A stretch of DNA of 64,000 nucleotides, taken from NCBI RefSeq assembly GCF_900112985.1, contig NZ_FONS01000005.1:186001-250000 (forward strand). The letters are read 5' to 3'. Both the position numbers and the translations under genes were made by a program. The DNA is from Pedobacter antarcticus. GTDB lineage: Bacteria; Bacteroidota; Bacteroidia; Sphingobacteriales; Sphingobacteriaceae. This document shows, piece after piece, positions 9,591 through 19,124 of this stretch; the stretch's first letter is position 1; every line of letters begins with the position of its first letter. The notes under the pieces were generated by a model. The model was not told the DNA's origin. It did no database searches and worked only from the letters and a program-made list of their open reading frames with translations.

Positions 9591-10634
9591 ATGAAAAATA
9601 TAGATGTGTTAGTCATCGGTTATTTTGGTTTTAAGAATAATCAAATAGATGGTCAAACAATAAAAACTAGAAATATATACGATTTAATAGTTCAGGAGTC
9701 ACCAGAATTGAATATTGAGTTTTATGATACACAGGAGTTTCAAAGTAGTAAATTTAGTATTTTCACTGCCATAGGGAAACTTCTACTGACAAGAAAAGTA
9801 GTTTACTTACCTGGACAAAATAACTTAAAGCATTTTTATCCCATTATTGACGTCATCCAGAAAATTAAGAAGTTCGGAATAGTTTATATTGCTGTTGGAG
9901 GTTGGTTAAATGATTTTCTTTTAAAAAATCCTTCAATGGTCAAATCCTTTAAGAAATTTGACGGCATTCTCGTTGAAAGTGATGCCTTAAAAAATCTGCT
10001 TATTTCGAATTTTAATTTGATTCAAGCAGATGTTTTAACAAATTTCAGAATCCAAGCATTTCAGCCTTCCTCTAATAATGATGATGACTTTTTTAGAGTT
10101 GTTTTTATGGCTAGAGTTACCAAATTGAAAGGAATTGATTTGGTTATAGATTACGCAATACATACAAAGGCAAATCAACAAAATCTTCGTAAAAAAGTAT
10201 TAATAGACTTTTATGGACCTATTAATCATAAAGACAGTCTGGATTTTTTACTGGATGTAGAAAAGTATGATAATGTGAGATACCTTGGCGTTGTTGAACC
10301 AGAGGTTGTATTTGAAACATTACAAAATTACGATGTACTAGTTTTGCCAACGACTTATCCAGGAGAGGGATTTCCAGGAACTATAGTTGATGCTTATATC
10401 TCTGGAATACCAGTGGTAGTTTCTAGGTGGAAGTATCTTCCGGAGTTTGTTGAGGATAAAAAAACAGGCTTTTTATTTGATGTAGACGATAAAAATGCAT
10501 TCTTCGCTCATTTAGATAAATTGTGTAACGATCCTGAACTTTTAAGTGAATTCAAGATTAATGCTAAACTTAAAAGTGACGAATATTCCCATCATTCAGC
10601 TTGGCCAATTCTTGAAGCAATTTTAAATAAATAA
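9591..10634 (+). CDS. Glycosyltransferase family 4
   Basis: 347 residues, short for GT4. The donor domain is clear: FMARVTKLKGIDLVIDYA (about 171-188), YLGVVEPEVVFETLQNYDVLVLPT, then YPGEGFPGTIVDAYISGIPVVVS (about 257-280), the family's nucleotide-sugar signature. Starts three bases after the DUF4091-like gene and is followed after ten bases by the 2-epimerase. Likely adds one residue of the repeat unit; donor unknown. Confidence 0.88.
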   Translation: MKNIDVLVIGYFGFKNNQIDGQTIKTRNIYDLIVQESPELNIEFYDTQEFQSSKFSIFTAIGKLLLTRKVVYLPGQNNLKHFYPIIDVIQKIKKFGIVYIAVGGWLNDFLLKNPSMVKSFKKFDGILVESDALKNLLISNFNLIQADVLTNFRIQAFQPSSNNDDDFFRVVFMARVTKLKGIDLVIDYAIHTKANQQNLRKKVLIDFYGPINHKDSLDFLLDVEKYDNVRYLGVVEPEVVFETLQNYDVLVLPTTYPGEGFPGTIVDAYISGIPVVVSRWKYLPEFVEDKKTGFLFDVDDKNAFFAHLDKLCNDPELLSEFKINAKLKSDEYSHHSAWPILEAILNK

Positions 10635-10644
10635 TAATTAGTTA

Positions 10645-11748
10645 ATGAATATTACGATAATCGCTGGCGCCAGACCAAATTTCATGAAGATTGCACCTAT
10701 CATTCATGCTATACAACAAAAGAGAAGTCTAAAATTTGATATTGATTTCAGATTGATACATACCGGTCAACATTATGACAAAAAGATGTCTGGCGATTTT
10801 TTCGAGCAATTGGAAATTCCCGACCCGCATTCAAATTTAGAAGCTGGTGGTGGTTCACAGGCTGAACAAACTGCAGCGATCATGGTACGTTTTGAGAAAG
10901 AGCTGATAGAAAATCCTACCGATCTTGTATTAGTTGTCGGTGACGTGACTTCAACTATGGCTTGTGCTATTGTAGCACAAAAACTTCATGTTAAGGTGGC
11001 ACATGTTGAAGCGGGGATACGTTCGGGTGATTGGAGTATGCCAGAGGAGATTAATCGACTAGTAACAGACAGCATAACTAATTATTTCTTTACGACCTCT
11101 GATGTTGCGAATATAAATCTTTTAAATTCCGGTGTTGAATCAGAAAGGATCTTCTTCGTTGGAAACACGATGATTGACACGTTGTTAAAGAACAGGCCTA
11201 AATTCAACAAACCTGAGATTTGGGATGAACTGAATTTAATGGAGAAAAACTATATCATTATGACTTTGCATCGCCCTGCAAATGTTGATGAAGAATATAA
11301 GTTGAAAAATCTTATCGAAGAAATTATAAAAAACACCCATGGTTTACCTCTGGTATTTCCAGTTCATCCTAGGACAGCGAAAATTTTGGAGGGTTTAGGC
11401 ATAGCTTTTGATAACATGCACTTGATTGAACCCCTAGGATATCTAGAATTTAATTATTTAGTTGAGCGAGCAAAGGCTGTTGTAACTGATTCAGGCGGAA
11501 TTACAGAAGAGACAACTGTTATGGCTGTTCCTTGTATGACGCTTCGTGACAATACAGAGAGACCTGAAACAATCACTATTGGAACCAACGAGTTATTGGG
11601 GACAGATCCGAATGCAATTGCTCCTGCAATGGAGAAATTATTTGCTGGCGATTGGAAAAAAGGGGCCATACCAGAACTTTGGGATGGGAAGACTGCCGAA
11701 AGAATAGTCGATGAATTGGTTAAATTATATCGAATTAATAAAAAATAA
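10645..11748 (+). CDS. wecB: UDP-N-acetylglucosamine 2-epimerase (non-hydrolysing), second copy
   Basis: 367 residues, complete, the usual length. Motifs: AGARPNFMKIAPI (7-19), HTGQHYDKKMS (about 40-50), GDVTSTMACAIVA, HVEAGIRSGDWSMPEEINR (about 116-134, active-site Glu and His region), TLHRPANVDEE (about 211-221), PLGYLEFNYLVERAKAVVTDSGG, and RDNTERPETI. It makes UDP-ManNAc or a related 2-epimer. It differs from the copy at the window start, which has GHRRENFG where this one has LHRPANVD, so the two are divergent paralogues and probably act on different UDP-sugars. Followed after 35 bases by a WbuB-like glycosyltransferase. Confidence 0.93.
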   Translation: MNITIIAGARPNFMKIAPIIHAIQQKRSLKFDIDFRLIHTGQHYDKKMSGDFFEQLEIPDPHSNLEAGGGSQAEQTAAIMVRFEKELIENPTDLVLVVGDVTSTMACAIVAQKLHVKVAHVEAGIRSGDWSMPEEINRLVTDSITNYFFTTSDVANINLLNSGVESERIFFVGNTMIDTLLKNRPKFNKPEIWDELNLMEKNYIIMTLHRPANVDEEYKLKNLIEEIIKNTHGLPLVFPVHPRTAKILEGLGIAFDNMHLIEPLGYLEFNYLVERAKAVVTDSGGITEETTVMAVPCMTLRDNTERPETITIGTNELLGTDPNAIAPAMEKLFAGDWKKGAIPELWDGKTAERIVDELVKLYRINKK

Positions 11749-11783
11749 GATTAGAATATGGAATTATTCGCCAATGTAAACTC

Positions 11784-13022
11784 ATGAAGATAGTATATTT
11801 TTACCAATACTTCTCTACTCCAAAAGGTTCTTGGGGTACAAGAGTTTACGAGTTTGCAAAAGAGTGGGTTAAGGAAGGTCATGAGGTTACAGTGGTAACC
11901 AGTGTTTACAGCAAGTCAGATCTAAAAGCTGAACAATTTATAGAAGACCAATATTTTGAAGGAATTCATGTAAAAGTGTTAAACGTCGTAATAGATAACA
12001 AACAATCTTTTCTGAAAAGGATCAAGTCCTTTTTACTTTACAGTATTCTTTCCAGCTACTATGCCCTAACACTTAAGGCAGATGTAGTTATTGCCTCTTC
12101 TGGGCCTATAACCGTAGGTTTACCAGGTTTGATTGCCAGATATATTAGAGGCAGAAAATTAGTATTTGAAACCAGGGATCTTTGGCCCGAAGGAGCAATT
12201 GAATTGGGAATAATCTCTAATCCACTAATCCAGAAGTTTTCTTATTGGTTCGAGCGGGTTTGCTATAATGCATCTACGCATATAGTTACACTTTCGCCCG
12301 GGATGACCAAGAATATTAAACGACGATTTGGTATATCAAATGTTGACGACGTGACTAATGCGGCAAATATCGAATTGTTCTCCACCCCGGTACCTTTTAA
12401 ATCTAAATTGGTTAAGTCTAAAACTTACGCAATTTATACAGGAAATATAGGGATGGTAAATAATTCTTACTGGCTTTACGATGCAGCAAAGTGCCTTAAA
12501 GATAGAGGAAGAGAAGATATCGTTATTTTAATGGTAGGTGAGGGACAGCAACGAGAAGAATTGGTTGAACTCGCAAATCAAAATGGGGTGAACAATTTCG
12601 TGAGGCTCGGTTTAATGCCTAAGAATGATTTGATTGCTTACATACAGCATTCTTTTGTTTCGTTAGTGCCGTTAAAGGGAACTCCTGTATTGGATACTTC
12701 ATCTCCTAATAAGTTCTTTGAATCCCTTGCTGCAGGTATTCCTGTGATACAAAATACGGAGGGATGGATGATGGACTTTTTAAATGAGCATAAAGTGGGT
12801 TACACTTTAGACCCGAACGATCCGGAACAATTAGCCGATACACTTATTCAAATGAAAGATAATCAGGAGAATACGGCCGAAATGGGACGTAATGGTTTAC
12901 TCGTTGCAAAGAAATATTTTGACAAAGACTTTCTGGCTGATAAAATGTTAAAGATGTTAGTTAGCGTCCACAGTTCGAAAATTAGTTGTTTATTGTTTTG
13001 TTCATTATGTTCACTAATATAG
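11784..13022 (+). CDS. Glycosyltransferase family 4, WbuB-like
   Basis: 412 residues. The N-terminus YFYQYFSTPKGSWGTRVYEF and the RDLWPEGAIELG segment (about 132-143) are typical of the WbuB (FucNAc-transferase-like) branch of GT4. Donor-domain signatures are YTGNIGMVNNSYWLYDA, LGLMPKNDLIAYIQHS, TSSPNKFFESLAAGIPVIQN. The last about 19 residues (SVHSSKISCLLFCSLC...) are cysteine- and serine-rich and unlike the usual C-terminus, so the 3' end may have drifted or suffered a frameshift. It is the last gene of the AT-rich glycan operon; a roughly 230-base gap without a clear terminator follows. Function by family only. Confidence 0.87.
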   Translation: MKIVYFYQYFSTPKGSWGTRVYEFAKEWVKEGHEVTVVTSVYSKSDLKAEQFIEDQYFEGIHVKVLNVVIDNKQSFLKRIKSFLLYSILSSYYALTLKADVVIASSGPITVGLPGLIARYIRGRKLVFETRDLWPEGAIELGIISNPLIQKFSYWFERVCYNASTHIVTLSPGMTKNIKRRFGISNVDDVTNAANIELFSTPVPFKSKLVKSKTYAIYTGNIGMVNNSYWLYDAAKCLKDRGREDIVILMVGEGQQREELVELANQNGVNNFVRLGLMPKNDLIAYIQHSFVSLVPLKGTPVLDTSSPNKFFESLAAGIPVIQNTEGWMMDFLNEHKVGYTLDPNDPEQLADTLIQMKDNQENTAEMGRNGLLVAKKYFDKDFLADKMLKMLVSVHSSKISCLLFCSLCSLI

Positions 13023-13254
13023 TCAATACTAGCTCTTTATAAGCGTAAGTCTGTATTTAGTCAACGAATAAAAAATAACAGGTAGTAATGTATAGTGATA
13101 TTATATATTTGTATTTGAATGTAGGCTTAACTATTAGTTTTTAATATAGTAAAAAAGTTGTTATAAAATAATCTCTTTCAAGAATTATCGTTTCAACATC
13201 ATTTTTGGTACGGTTTTTTTAGGTAGTTTTACCAAAACATAAATATCGAGCATT

Positions 13255-15189
13255 TTGTTTACACAAATAAATATAGTTCCCCGTTGGATAATCTTTACGC
13301 TTGACTTAGCGATCTGTATAGTTTCACTAACGTTCGCGTACCTATTGAAGCTAAATTTTGATCTAAATGCCCTGGATTATGTGGAGTTTAGCAGAAATGT
13401 GCTAATACTAACATCATTGAATGCCGTAGTTTTCATACTAATGAAAAGCTACTCCGGTATTATCCGATATACAAGCGCACAGGACTCTTTCCGCATTGTA
13501 TACTCAATCTTATTTTCAAATTCCTTATACTTCGTAGTGAATATGATCTTTGTGGCCACCGGTTCACATGCTCTTATTCCAACAACGGTATTAGTGGTAA
13601 ATGCATTAACCTGTTTTGGTCTGCTTATCACTTACCGCATATTGATTAAATACTTCTTCATGTATATCAAAAACATGAAGCTGGATAAGGTAAAAGTAAT
13701 GATCTACGGTGCCGGTGAAGCTGGTATTTTGACGAAACGTACATTTGATCATGATCCTAAAGTGAACAAAAGGATTGTTGCCTTCGTGGATGATGACACC
13801 CGTAAAGTAGGGAAAACTATTGAGGGGATTATAATTCTGGATGCGAAGAACCTGGAACAGATTATCGCCAAGCACGAGTTAGAAGAAATTATATTCGCCA
13901 CTTACTCTATACCTGCCGATGTACAGGCTAATATTGTTGACATCTGTCTGGAGAATGGTATTAAAGTCTTAAATATCCCACCTCCGAATGCATGGACGGG
14001 TGGTAAGATTCAGCCGGGACAGATAAAAAAACTGAATATTGAAGATTTATTGAACCGTAAATCTATCACTATAGATATTGATGGTATAGGTAGTCAACTA
14101 AAAGACAAACGTATTTTAATTACTGGAGCTGCCGGATCTATCGGATCTGAAATTGTAAGGCAGTTAAGTAAGTTTGATGTCGGCCTAATAATTCTATGTG
14201 ACCAGAGTGAAACTGGTCTGCATGATCTGTACCTGGAGCTTACTGAAAGTACCAAGAATAAGAACTTCCATGCTTTTATTGGTGATGTAAGAGATGACAA
14301 GCGGATGGAAAATCTGTTTAGTACTTTTAAGCCGCACTACGTATATCATGCCGGCGCATATAAGCATGTGCCTCTAATGGAAGACAACCCTAGCGAAGCT
14401 ATTAAAACGAATGTGTTGGGTACGAAAACTATTGCAGACAAAGCAGTCAAATATGGCGTGCAGAAGTTTGTGATGATCTCTACCGACAAAGCCGTGAATC
14501 CGACGAACGTAATGGGCGCTTCTAAAAGGATCGCTGAAATTTATGTACAGTCTTTAAATAACTCCCTGCATCATAAAGACCATGTTTTTAGTAATGGATT
14601 GAGTTATATTAATGATCTAGATGTTAAACCTATCACAAAATTCATTACGACCCGTTTTGGTAATGTATTGGGCTCTAACGGTTCTGTAATCCCTAGGTTT
14701 AAAGCGCAAATCGAAAAAGGTGGGCCAATCACGGTGACGCATCCTGAGATTACACGTTACTTTATGACCATTCCTGAGGCTTGTCGCCTGGTATTGGAAG
14801 CCGGTTGTATGGGTGAGGGTGGAGAGATCTTTGTTTTTGATATGGGCAAGTCAGTTAAGATTGTTGATCTCGCTAAAAAAATGATTCAGCTTGCTGGTTT
14901 AGTGCCTAATCAGGATATCCGCATTGAATATTCGGGTTTGAGGCCTGGTGAGAAGTTATATGAAGAGTTATTAAATGATAACGAAAATACAATGCCTACG
15001 CACCACTCGAAAATTATGATCGGTAAGGTGCGCGAGTACGAGTTTGATGAAATTCAAAACCAGATCTATAACCTAATTGATTCTGCACGCAGGTCTGAAG
15101 ATATGCAAGTTGTAAGATTAATGAAAGAGCTGGTTAAGGAATATAAGAGTCAAAACTCTATCTTCGAAAACCTGGACGCTAAAGTTTAA
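13255..15189 (+). CDS. Membrane-bound nucleoside-diphosphate-sugar 4,6-dehydratase, WbpM/CapD/FlaA1 type
   Basis: 644 residues, the full length for the long class. Four TM helices in residues about 10-135, a Rossmann CoA-binding-like domain (MIYGAGEAGILTKR, 149-162) and a second SDR domain with ITGAAGSIGSE (289-299). The active site reads S409-T-D-K412 and M420-x3-K424: the usual SDR tyrosine is methionine, as in WbpM and PglF. Members dehydrate UDP-GlcNAc to a 4-keto-6-deoxy sugar, the precursor of QuiNAc, FucNAc or bacillosamine-type sugars. The only in-frame start is TTG at 13255, because a stop lies four codons upstream. An isolated TATATTTG at 13104-13111 could be a -7 element, but no -33 partner is visible. 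Codon and base usage are less AT-rich than in the genes to the left. Confidence 0.93.
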   Translation: MFTQINIVPRWIIFTLDLAICIVSLTFAYLLKLNFDLNALDYVEFSRNVLILTSLNAVVFILMKSYSGIIRYTSAQDSFRIVYSILFSNSLYFVVNMIFVATGSHALIPTTVLVVNALTCFGLLITYRILIKYFFMYIKNMKLDKVKVMIYGAGEAGILTKRTFDHDPKVNKRIVAFVDDDTRKVGKTIEGIIILDAKNLEQIIAKHELEEIIFATYSIPADVQANIVDICLENGIKVLNIPPPNAWTGGKIQPGQIKKLNIEDLLNRKSITIDIDGIGSQLKDKRILITGAAGSIGSEIVRQLSKFDVGLIILCDQSETGLHDLYLELTESTKNKNFHAFIGDVRDDKRMENLFSTFKPHYVYHAGAYKHVPLMEDNPSEAIKTNVLGTKTIADKAVKYGVQKFVMISTDKAVNPTNVMGASKRIAEIYVQSLNNSLHHKDHVFSNGLSYINDLDVKPITKFITTRFGNVLGSNGSVIPRFKAQIEKGGPITVTHPEITRYFMTIPEACRLVLEAGCMGEGGEIFVFDMGKSVKIVDLAKKMIQLAGLVPNQDIRIEYSGLRPGEKLYEELLNDNENTMPTHHSKIMIGKVREYEFDEIQNQIYNLIDSARRSEDMQVVRLMKELVKEYKSQNSIFENLDAKV

Positions 15190-15206
15190 CGTTCCGGCCT
15201 TTCTAA

Positions 15207-16649
15207 ATGGCAAAGAACTACTTCTATAACCTACTGCTTTCCCTAGCTAACTTATTATTTCCCATTTTAAGTTTTCCATATGTGTCCCGGATACTGGGAC
15301 CGGAAGGGATCGGTAAAGTCCAGTTTATTTATTCTTTTGCCATGTATTTTGCCCTGGTTGCCAGCCTGGGCATTCCTATTTATGGTATGAAAGAGATTGC
15401 CAGGCGCAGGAATGACCCTGACGCTCGTTCTGCTGTCTTCTCTGAGCTTTTCATAGTGAATGTGATCACTAGTGTCGTTTTGACGATTGCGTATCTCCTG
15501 GTGATCTTTTTCTTCCCTTATTTCCAGGCAGACAGAAATCTCTTTATTGCTGCCGGCTTGCTTATTCTGCTGAGCTTCTCCTACATTGAATGGTTGTACA
15601 CCGGAATGGAAGAGTTCCGTTCGATTGCCCTGCGCTCTGTATTGTTTAAATTGATCGGTCTGGTATTAATGTATACTTTCATCAGGGACCGCAACGATTT
15701 CGGCATTTATCTGCTCATCATGATCTTCTCCTTTATGGGAAATAATCTGCTGAGTTTATTTTTGTCAAGGTCGCGTGTGAAGCTGGTGCTCAGAGATTTG
15801 AAACTGCGCAGGCACATCGTTCCGCTCCTCATGATTTTGAGTACTACTTTTGCTACAAGCATGTATACAGAAATGGACACCGTGCTGCTTGGATTATTAG
15901 CAAATAATAAAACTGTGGGATTATATACCGCCGCCGTCAAATTAAGTAAAATAATAATTCCGTTCGTAACCTCCATGGGTGTAGTACTCATTCCGCGTAT
16001 AGCAAAGTATTTCGCCGAGGAAAATTTGGAAGGCGTACAGGAGACCTTAAATGAGAACTTCCGTTTCCTCGCTTTTTTCTCTGTTCCTATCGCCATGGGG
16101 CTAATGCTCTTCGCGCCAGAATTTATTGCACTTTTCTCAGGAAAGGAATTCTTGCCTGCAACCCTGAGTATGCAGCTTCTATCTTTTCTGCCAGTGGTAA
16201 TTGGTTTCGGCCACTTATTCCTATGTCTCATTCTAATCCCCGCCGGTAAAAATAAAGAAATGCTTTTTTCTGTGATCTGCGGTATGGTGATCAGTGTACT
16301 GCTCAACTTCTTACTGGTACCCGTCTGGAAAGAGGTGGGTTCTTCAATAGCGAACTTATCGGCGGAGACACTGGTTTCTGTGATGTACTTCTACTTCATT
16401 AGAAAGCATTTTAAATTTACTTATCAATGGTCTTTAATGGGGAAGGCATTATTAAGCACCATACTTTTCATACCGGTAATCTGGATGGCCAGGATATATG
16501 GAACTTCGCTCATTCTAACGCTCATTCTGGGGATCGGCGGCTGCGCAATCTGTTATGTAGCCACCCAGCTGTTCTTGTTCAGAAATTATTTTGTGTTCAG
16601 CGTTCTCGACTTTCTGAAAGCTAAGCTGATGCTTAAGAATAAGGTTTAA
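15207..16649 (+). CDS. Oligosaccharide flippase, Wzx/PST type (second copy)
   Basis: 480 residues with about 14 TM segments. The N-terminus (NLLFPILSFPYVSRILGPEG, then IGKVQFIYSF) is the standard PST/RfbX opening. It begins 17 bases after the 4,6-dehydratase stop and is probably co-transcribed with it. Its base composition matches the dehydratase and the exopolysaccharide locus to the right rather than the AT-rich locus to the left, so it may serve the second glycan, whose gene set has no other flippase. Its last four bases overlap the convergent histidine kinase gene. Confidence 0.92.
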   Translation: MAKNYFYNLLLSLANLLFPILSFPYVSRILGPEGIGKVQFIYSFAMYFALVASLGIPIYGMKEIARRRNDPDARSAVFSELFIVNVITSVVLTIAYLLVIFFFPYFQADRNLFIAAGLLILLSFSYIEWLYTGMEEFRSIALRSVLFKLIGLVLMYTFIRDRNDFGIYLLIMIFSFMGNNLLSLFLSRSRVKLVLRDLKLRRHIVPLLMILSTTFATSMYTEMDTVLLGLLANNKTVGLYTAAVKLSKIIIPFVTSMGVVLIPRIAKYFAEENLEGVQETLNENFRFLAFFSVPIAMGLMLFAPEFIALFSGKEFLPATLSMQLLSFLPVVIGFGHLFLCLILIPAGKNKEMLFSVICGMVISVLLNFLLVPVWKEVGSSIANLSAETLVSVMYFYFIRKHFKFTYQWSLMGKALLSTILFIPVIWMARIYGTSLILTLILGIGGCAICYVATQLFLFRNYFVFSVLDFLKAKLMLKNKV

Positions 16650-18667
16650 GTACTGCTAAGGGGCAGCGTAAAGAAGAATGTAGATCCTTCTCCTGGGATG
16701 CTCTCTACCCAGATCTTGCCGGAATGACTTTTTACAATTTCAGCACTGAGGTATAAACCAATTCCGAACCCGGAGATTAGCTGTGTCTGCCCATTTCTCA
16801 CCCGGTAGAATCGTTCAAAGAGTCTTTCTGAATCTTCTTTTTTAATACCCATTCCATGATCCTTAACCCCGACTCTGACTTCTGACGGGCTCACTTCGCA
16901 TTGGATCTCAATTAATTTTCCTGCTGGAGAGTATTTGACAGCATTACTGATGAAATTAGTGATCACTGAGCTGATCTTATCCTTATCTGCCTCTACTTCT
17001 ACGGGCGGACATGGTGTGAAGAGAATTTGATGTGTTTCGGTAAGCAGCTCGGATTCTTTAATGTTTTCGGCAATGAGCTCATCAAGGTTAAATTTCTTTT
17101 TCTCCAGATGTATTTTTCCGGATTCCAGACGCGAGATATTTAAAAACCCATTGATTAGTGCGGTCATCTTGCTCACCTGCGTTCCAATCTTTTTAAGGGC
17201 ATTTACCGAGAACTCATCCTGATTCTTCTTCGCCCGGCTCTGGAGTATTTGTGAATATCCGTTTAGAGAGGTGAGGGGTGTTTTAAGTTCATGGCTAACC
17301 ATTCCAATAAAATCATTCTTACGTAGCTCATCTTGTTTACGTTCGGTAATATCCATCATCGTACCACTGAATTTGAGTGGTTGCTGCTGAATATTGAAAC
17401 TTGCTTTTCCTTTAGCGGCGATATACCTCGGTAAGAGTTCTCCGGGAATATTTAATTGAAATTCTACATTAAACTTCCCACTGGAGTGCTCCCTTAATGC
17501 TTCTTTTATTGCCGAGGATACATGAGCGTAATCGTCTTTATGAATTACTTTATAAAGCTCACTGAGCGATATAGCATCTTGCTCGGATAACCCAAGCCAC
17601 GATTTAAAACGGTCATTACCGGATAACTGCAGATTGCGGAGGTCCAGATCCCAGATGCCTATTTCTGCCGCATCTATAATAAACTGCAGCTGGTCTTCTC
17701 TTCGATTCAATTCTTCATTGGAGGCATGCATCTCTTCATTAATCGCAGCGAGCTCATTATTACTGGCCGTTAATTCTTCGGCAAGTGATTGTTCCCGCTG
17801 AAAGCTTAAAGAGTGCTCAGTTACGTCTGTCGCGACAATCATAACCCCTATAACCTCATTCTCAACGTCCAGGACCGGCTCATAAATTAAATCAAAGTAT
17901 CTTGTAATTACACTGAAAGGGGATAGAATATTGATCTTAACGCTAAAACCGTAGTAAGGGTCTTGGGTTTCATATACCCGGTTGATTAATCTAACCTGCT
18001 CGGGGTCTATTAAAGGATTGGTCTCATCCAGAATGGAAAGATTAATTACTTGTTCTTCTCTGCGGCCCCATATTTCGAGCATTTTCTTATTGACGAGTTC
18101 TACCAATAACTCCGGCCCCTGAAGAAAGGTGATGGCCACAGGTGCATTTTTAACTAGAGATGCAAACTTATCCTGGCTTTTTCCTAGGCTGGCATTCGCA
18201 GATAGTAGTTTCCTGTTGAGTTCCTGCTCTCTGAGCAAGCCTGTATCCAAGGCCTGTTTTGCCAGGTTTAGCTGCGTAACATCTGTAGCGGTATGTAATA
18301 TGGAGTAAACTTCTCCATGCTCATTTTTAATGGCCTTGTACTCAAAGTTAAAGTGAAACCGTTGCAGTTTTCCATTTACCCGGAGTTCAGCTGACTGATT
18401 TTCGGCTGTATAAGTATTTCCCGTCCGCCAAACCTGTTGCAATAGCGCAATAAACGGCTGCCCTTTTAATTCGGGTACGGCTACCTCCAATTCAAGGCCG
18501 ATTACGTTCCGGTCTTTACCCCAAAAACTGATCATCTGATCATTGGCAAATTCGATGACGATGTTTTCGGAAGTGTAAATTGCGGTTGCTTTTCTGGATA
18601 AAGACAGGATATCCAGAATTTCCTCATTACTCAGACTGCTTGCAGGTTTGTTCATTTGGCAAATCAT
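16646..18667 (-). CDS. Cytosolic multi-PAS sensor histidine kinase
   Basis: 673 residues, no TM helix. Three PAS domains lie at about 15-135, 165-290 and 325-445, the last followed by SGTMMDITERK. A coiled coil (about 290-325, rich in NEELAAINEEMHASNEEL) joins PAS2 to PAS3. HisKA has the phospho-acceptor H459 in GMVSHELKTPLTSLNGY; HATPase_c has the N box NFISNAVKY (571-579), G1 DHGMGI (603-608) and G2 GFGIGLYLSAEIV. It autophosphorylates and passes phosphate to a receiver; the receiver-only protein encoded 30 bases upstream is the obvious partner. An alternative start Met5 is possible. Likely in one unit with the AraC regulator: AraC, receiver, kinase. Confidence 0.93.
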   Translation of the reverse strand: MICQMNKPASSLSNEEILDILSLSRKATAIYTSENIVIEFANDQMISFWGKDRNVIGLELEVAVPELKGQPFIALLQQVWRTGNTYTAENQSAELRVNGKLQRFHFNFEYKAIKNEHGEVYSILHTATDVTQLNLAKQALDTGLLREQELNRKLLSANASLGKSQDKFASLVKNAPVAITFLQGPELLVELVNKKMLEIWGRREEQVINLSILDETNPLIDPEQVRLINRVYETQDPYYGFSVKINILSPFSVITRYFDLIYEPVLDVENEVIGVMIVATDVTEHSLSFQREQSLAEELTASNNELAAINEEMHASNEELNRREDQLQFIIDAAEIGIWDLDLRNLQLSGNDRFKSWLGLSEQDAISLSELYKVIHKDDYAHVSSAIKEALREHSSGKFNVEFQLNIPGELLPRYIAAKGKASFNIQQQPLKFSGTMMDITERKQDELRKNDFIGMVSHELKTPLTSLNGYSQILQSRAKKNQDEFSVNALKKIGTQVSKMTALINGFLNISRLESGKIHLEKKKFNLDELIAENIKESELLTETHQILFTPCPPVEVEADKDKISSVITNFISNAVKYSPAGKLIEIQCEVSPSEVRVGVKDHGMGIKKEDSERLFERFYRVRNGQTQLISGFGIGLYLSAEIVKSHSGKIWVESIPGEGSTFFFTLPLSST

Positions 18668-18697
18668 AAAACCAAAGATATATCTTTAAATCTTATG

Positions 18698-19120
18698 TCA
18701 AACCTTCCGCCACCCGTTCTGGATATTTTCATTTACTTCCGGAATAATCAGCTGTGCAATCTTTCTGATAAGCTCTTGTATATCATTTCCTTTTGAAACA
18801 AAATGGTCTGCACCATTTGCCATTATCTTCTGGAAAGCTTTGGGATCTTCAGTGGAAGAATAGGCAATAATCTTAATTGCCGGCCAGCTCGCTTTTAAAT
18901 GAATAGCAGTATCATATCCATTCATGACAGGCATATCCAGATCTAGGATAATGAGGTGGGGCAATACCACGCTTTGTCGCAGTTGATCCAGGCAATCCTG
19001 GCCATTTTCGGCTTGAAACAGAATGTTATAGCTATTCTGCTTTAGGCTATAACTGATAATACGCTGGTAGATGAGGTTATCATCTACAATGACGATATTC
19101 AGGGTAGTGGTTGATTTCAT
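18698..19120 (-). CDS. Single-domain response regulator (receiver only)
   Basis: 140 residues from the ATG at 19120; a longer frame reaching 19198 would overlap the AraC gene and adds no conserved sequence. Receiver signatures: acidic pair D13-D14 (IVIVDDN), phospho-acceptor D60 in LIILDLDMPVMNGYD, a Ser/Thr switch in AYSST and the lysine in FVSKGND. No output domain, so it acts as a phosphorelay shuttle or by protein contact. Starts four bases after the AraC stop and lies 30 bases before the kinase, its probable phosphodonor. Confidence 0.92.
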   Translation of the reverse strand: MKSTTTLNIVIVDDNLIYQRIISYSLKQNSYNILFQAENGQDCLDQLRQSVVLPHLIILDLDMPVMNGYDTAIHLKASWPAIKIIAYSSTEDPKAFQKIMANGADHFVSKGNDIQELIRKIAQLIIPEVNENIQNGWRKV

Positions 19121-19124
19121 TTGC

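Noticed and set aside
15707-16306. 199-residue minus-strand frame inside the second flippase gene
   Set aside because: It lies wholly opposite a clear flippase gene, has no recognisable domain, and its composition is that of a reversed membrane protein.
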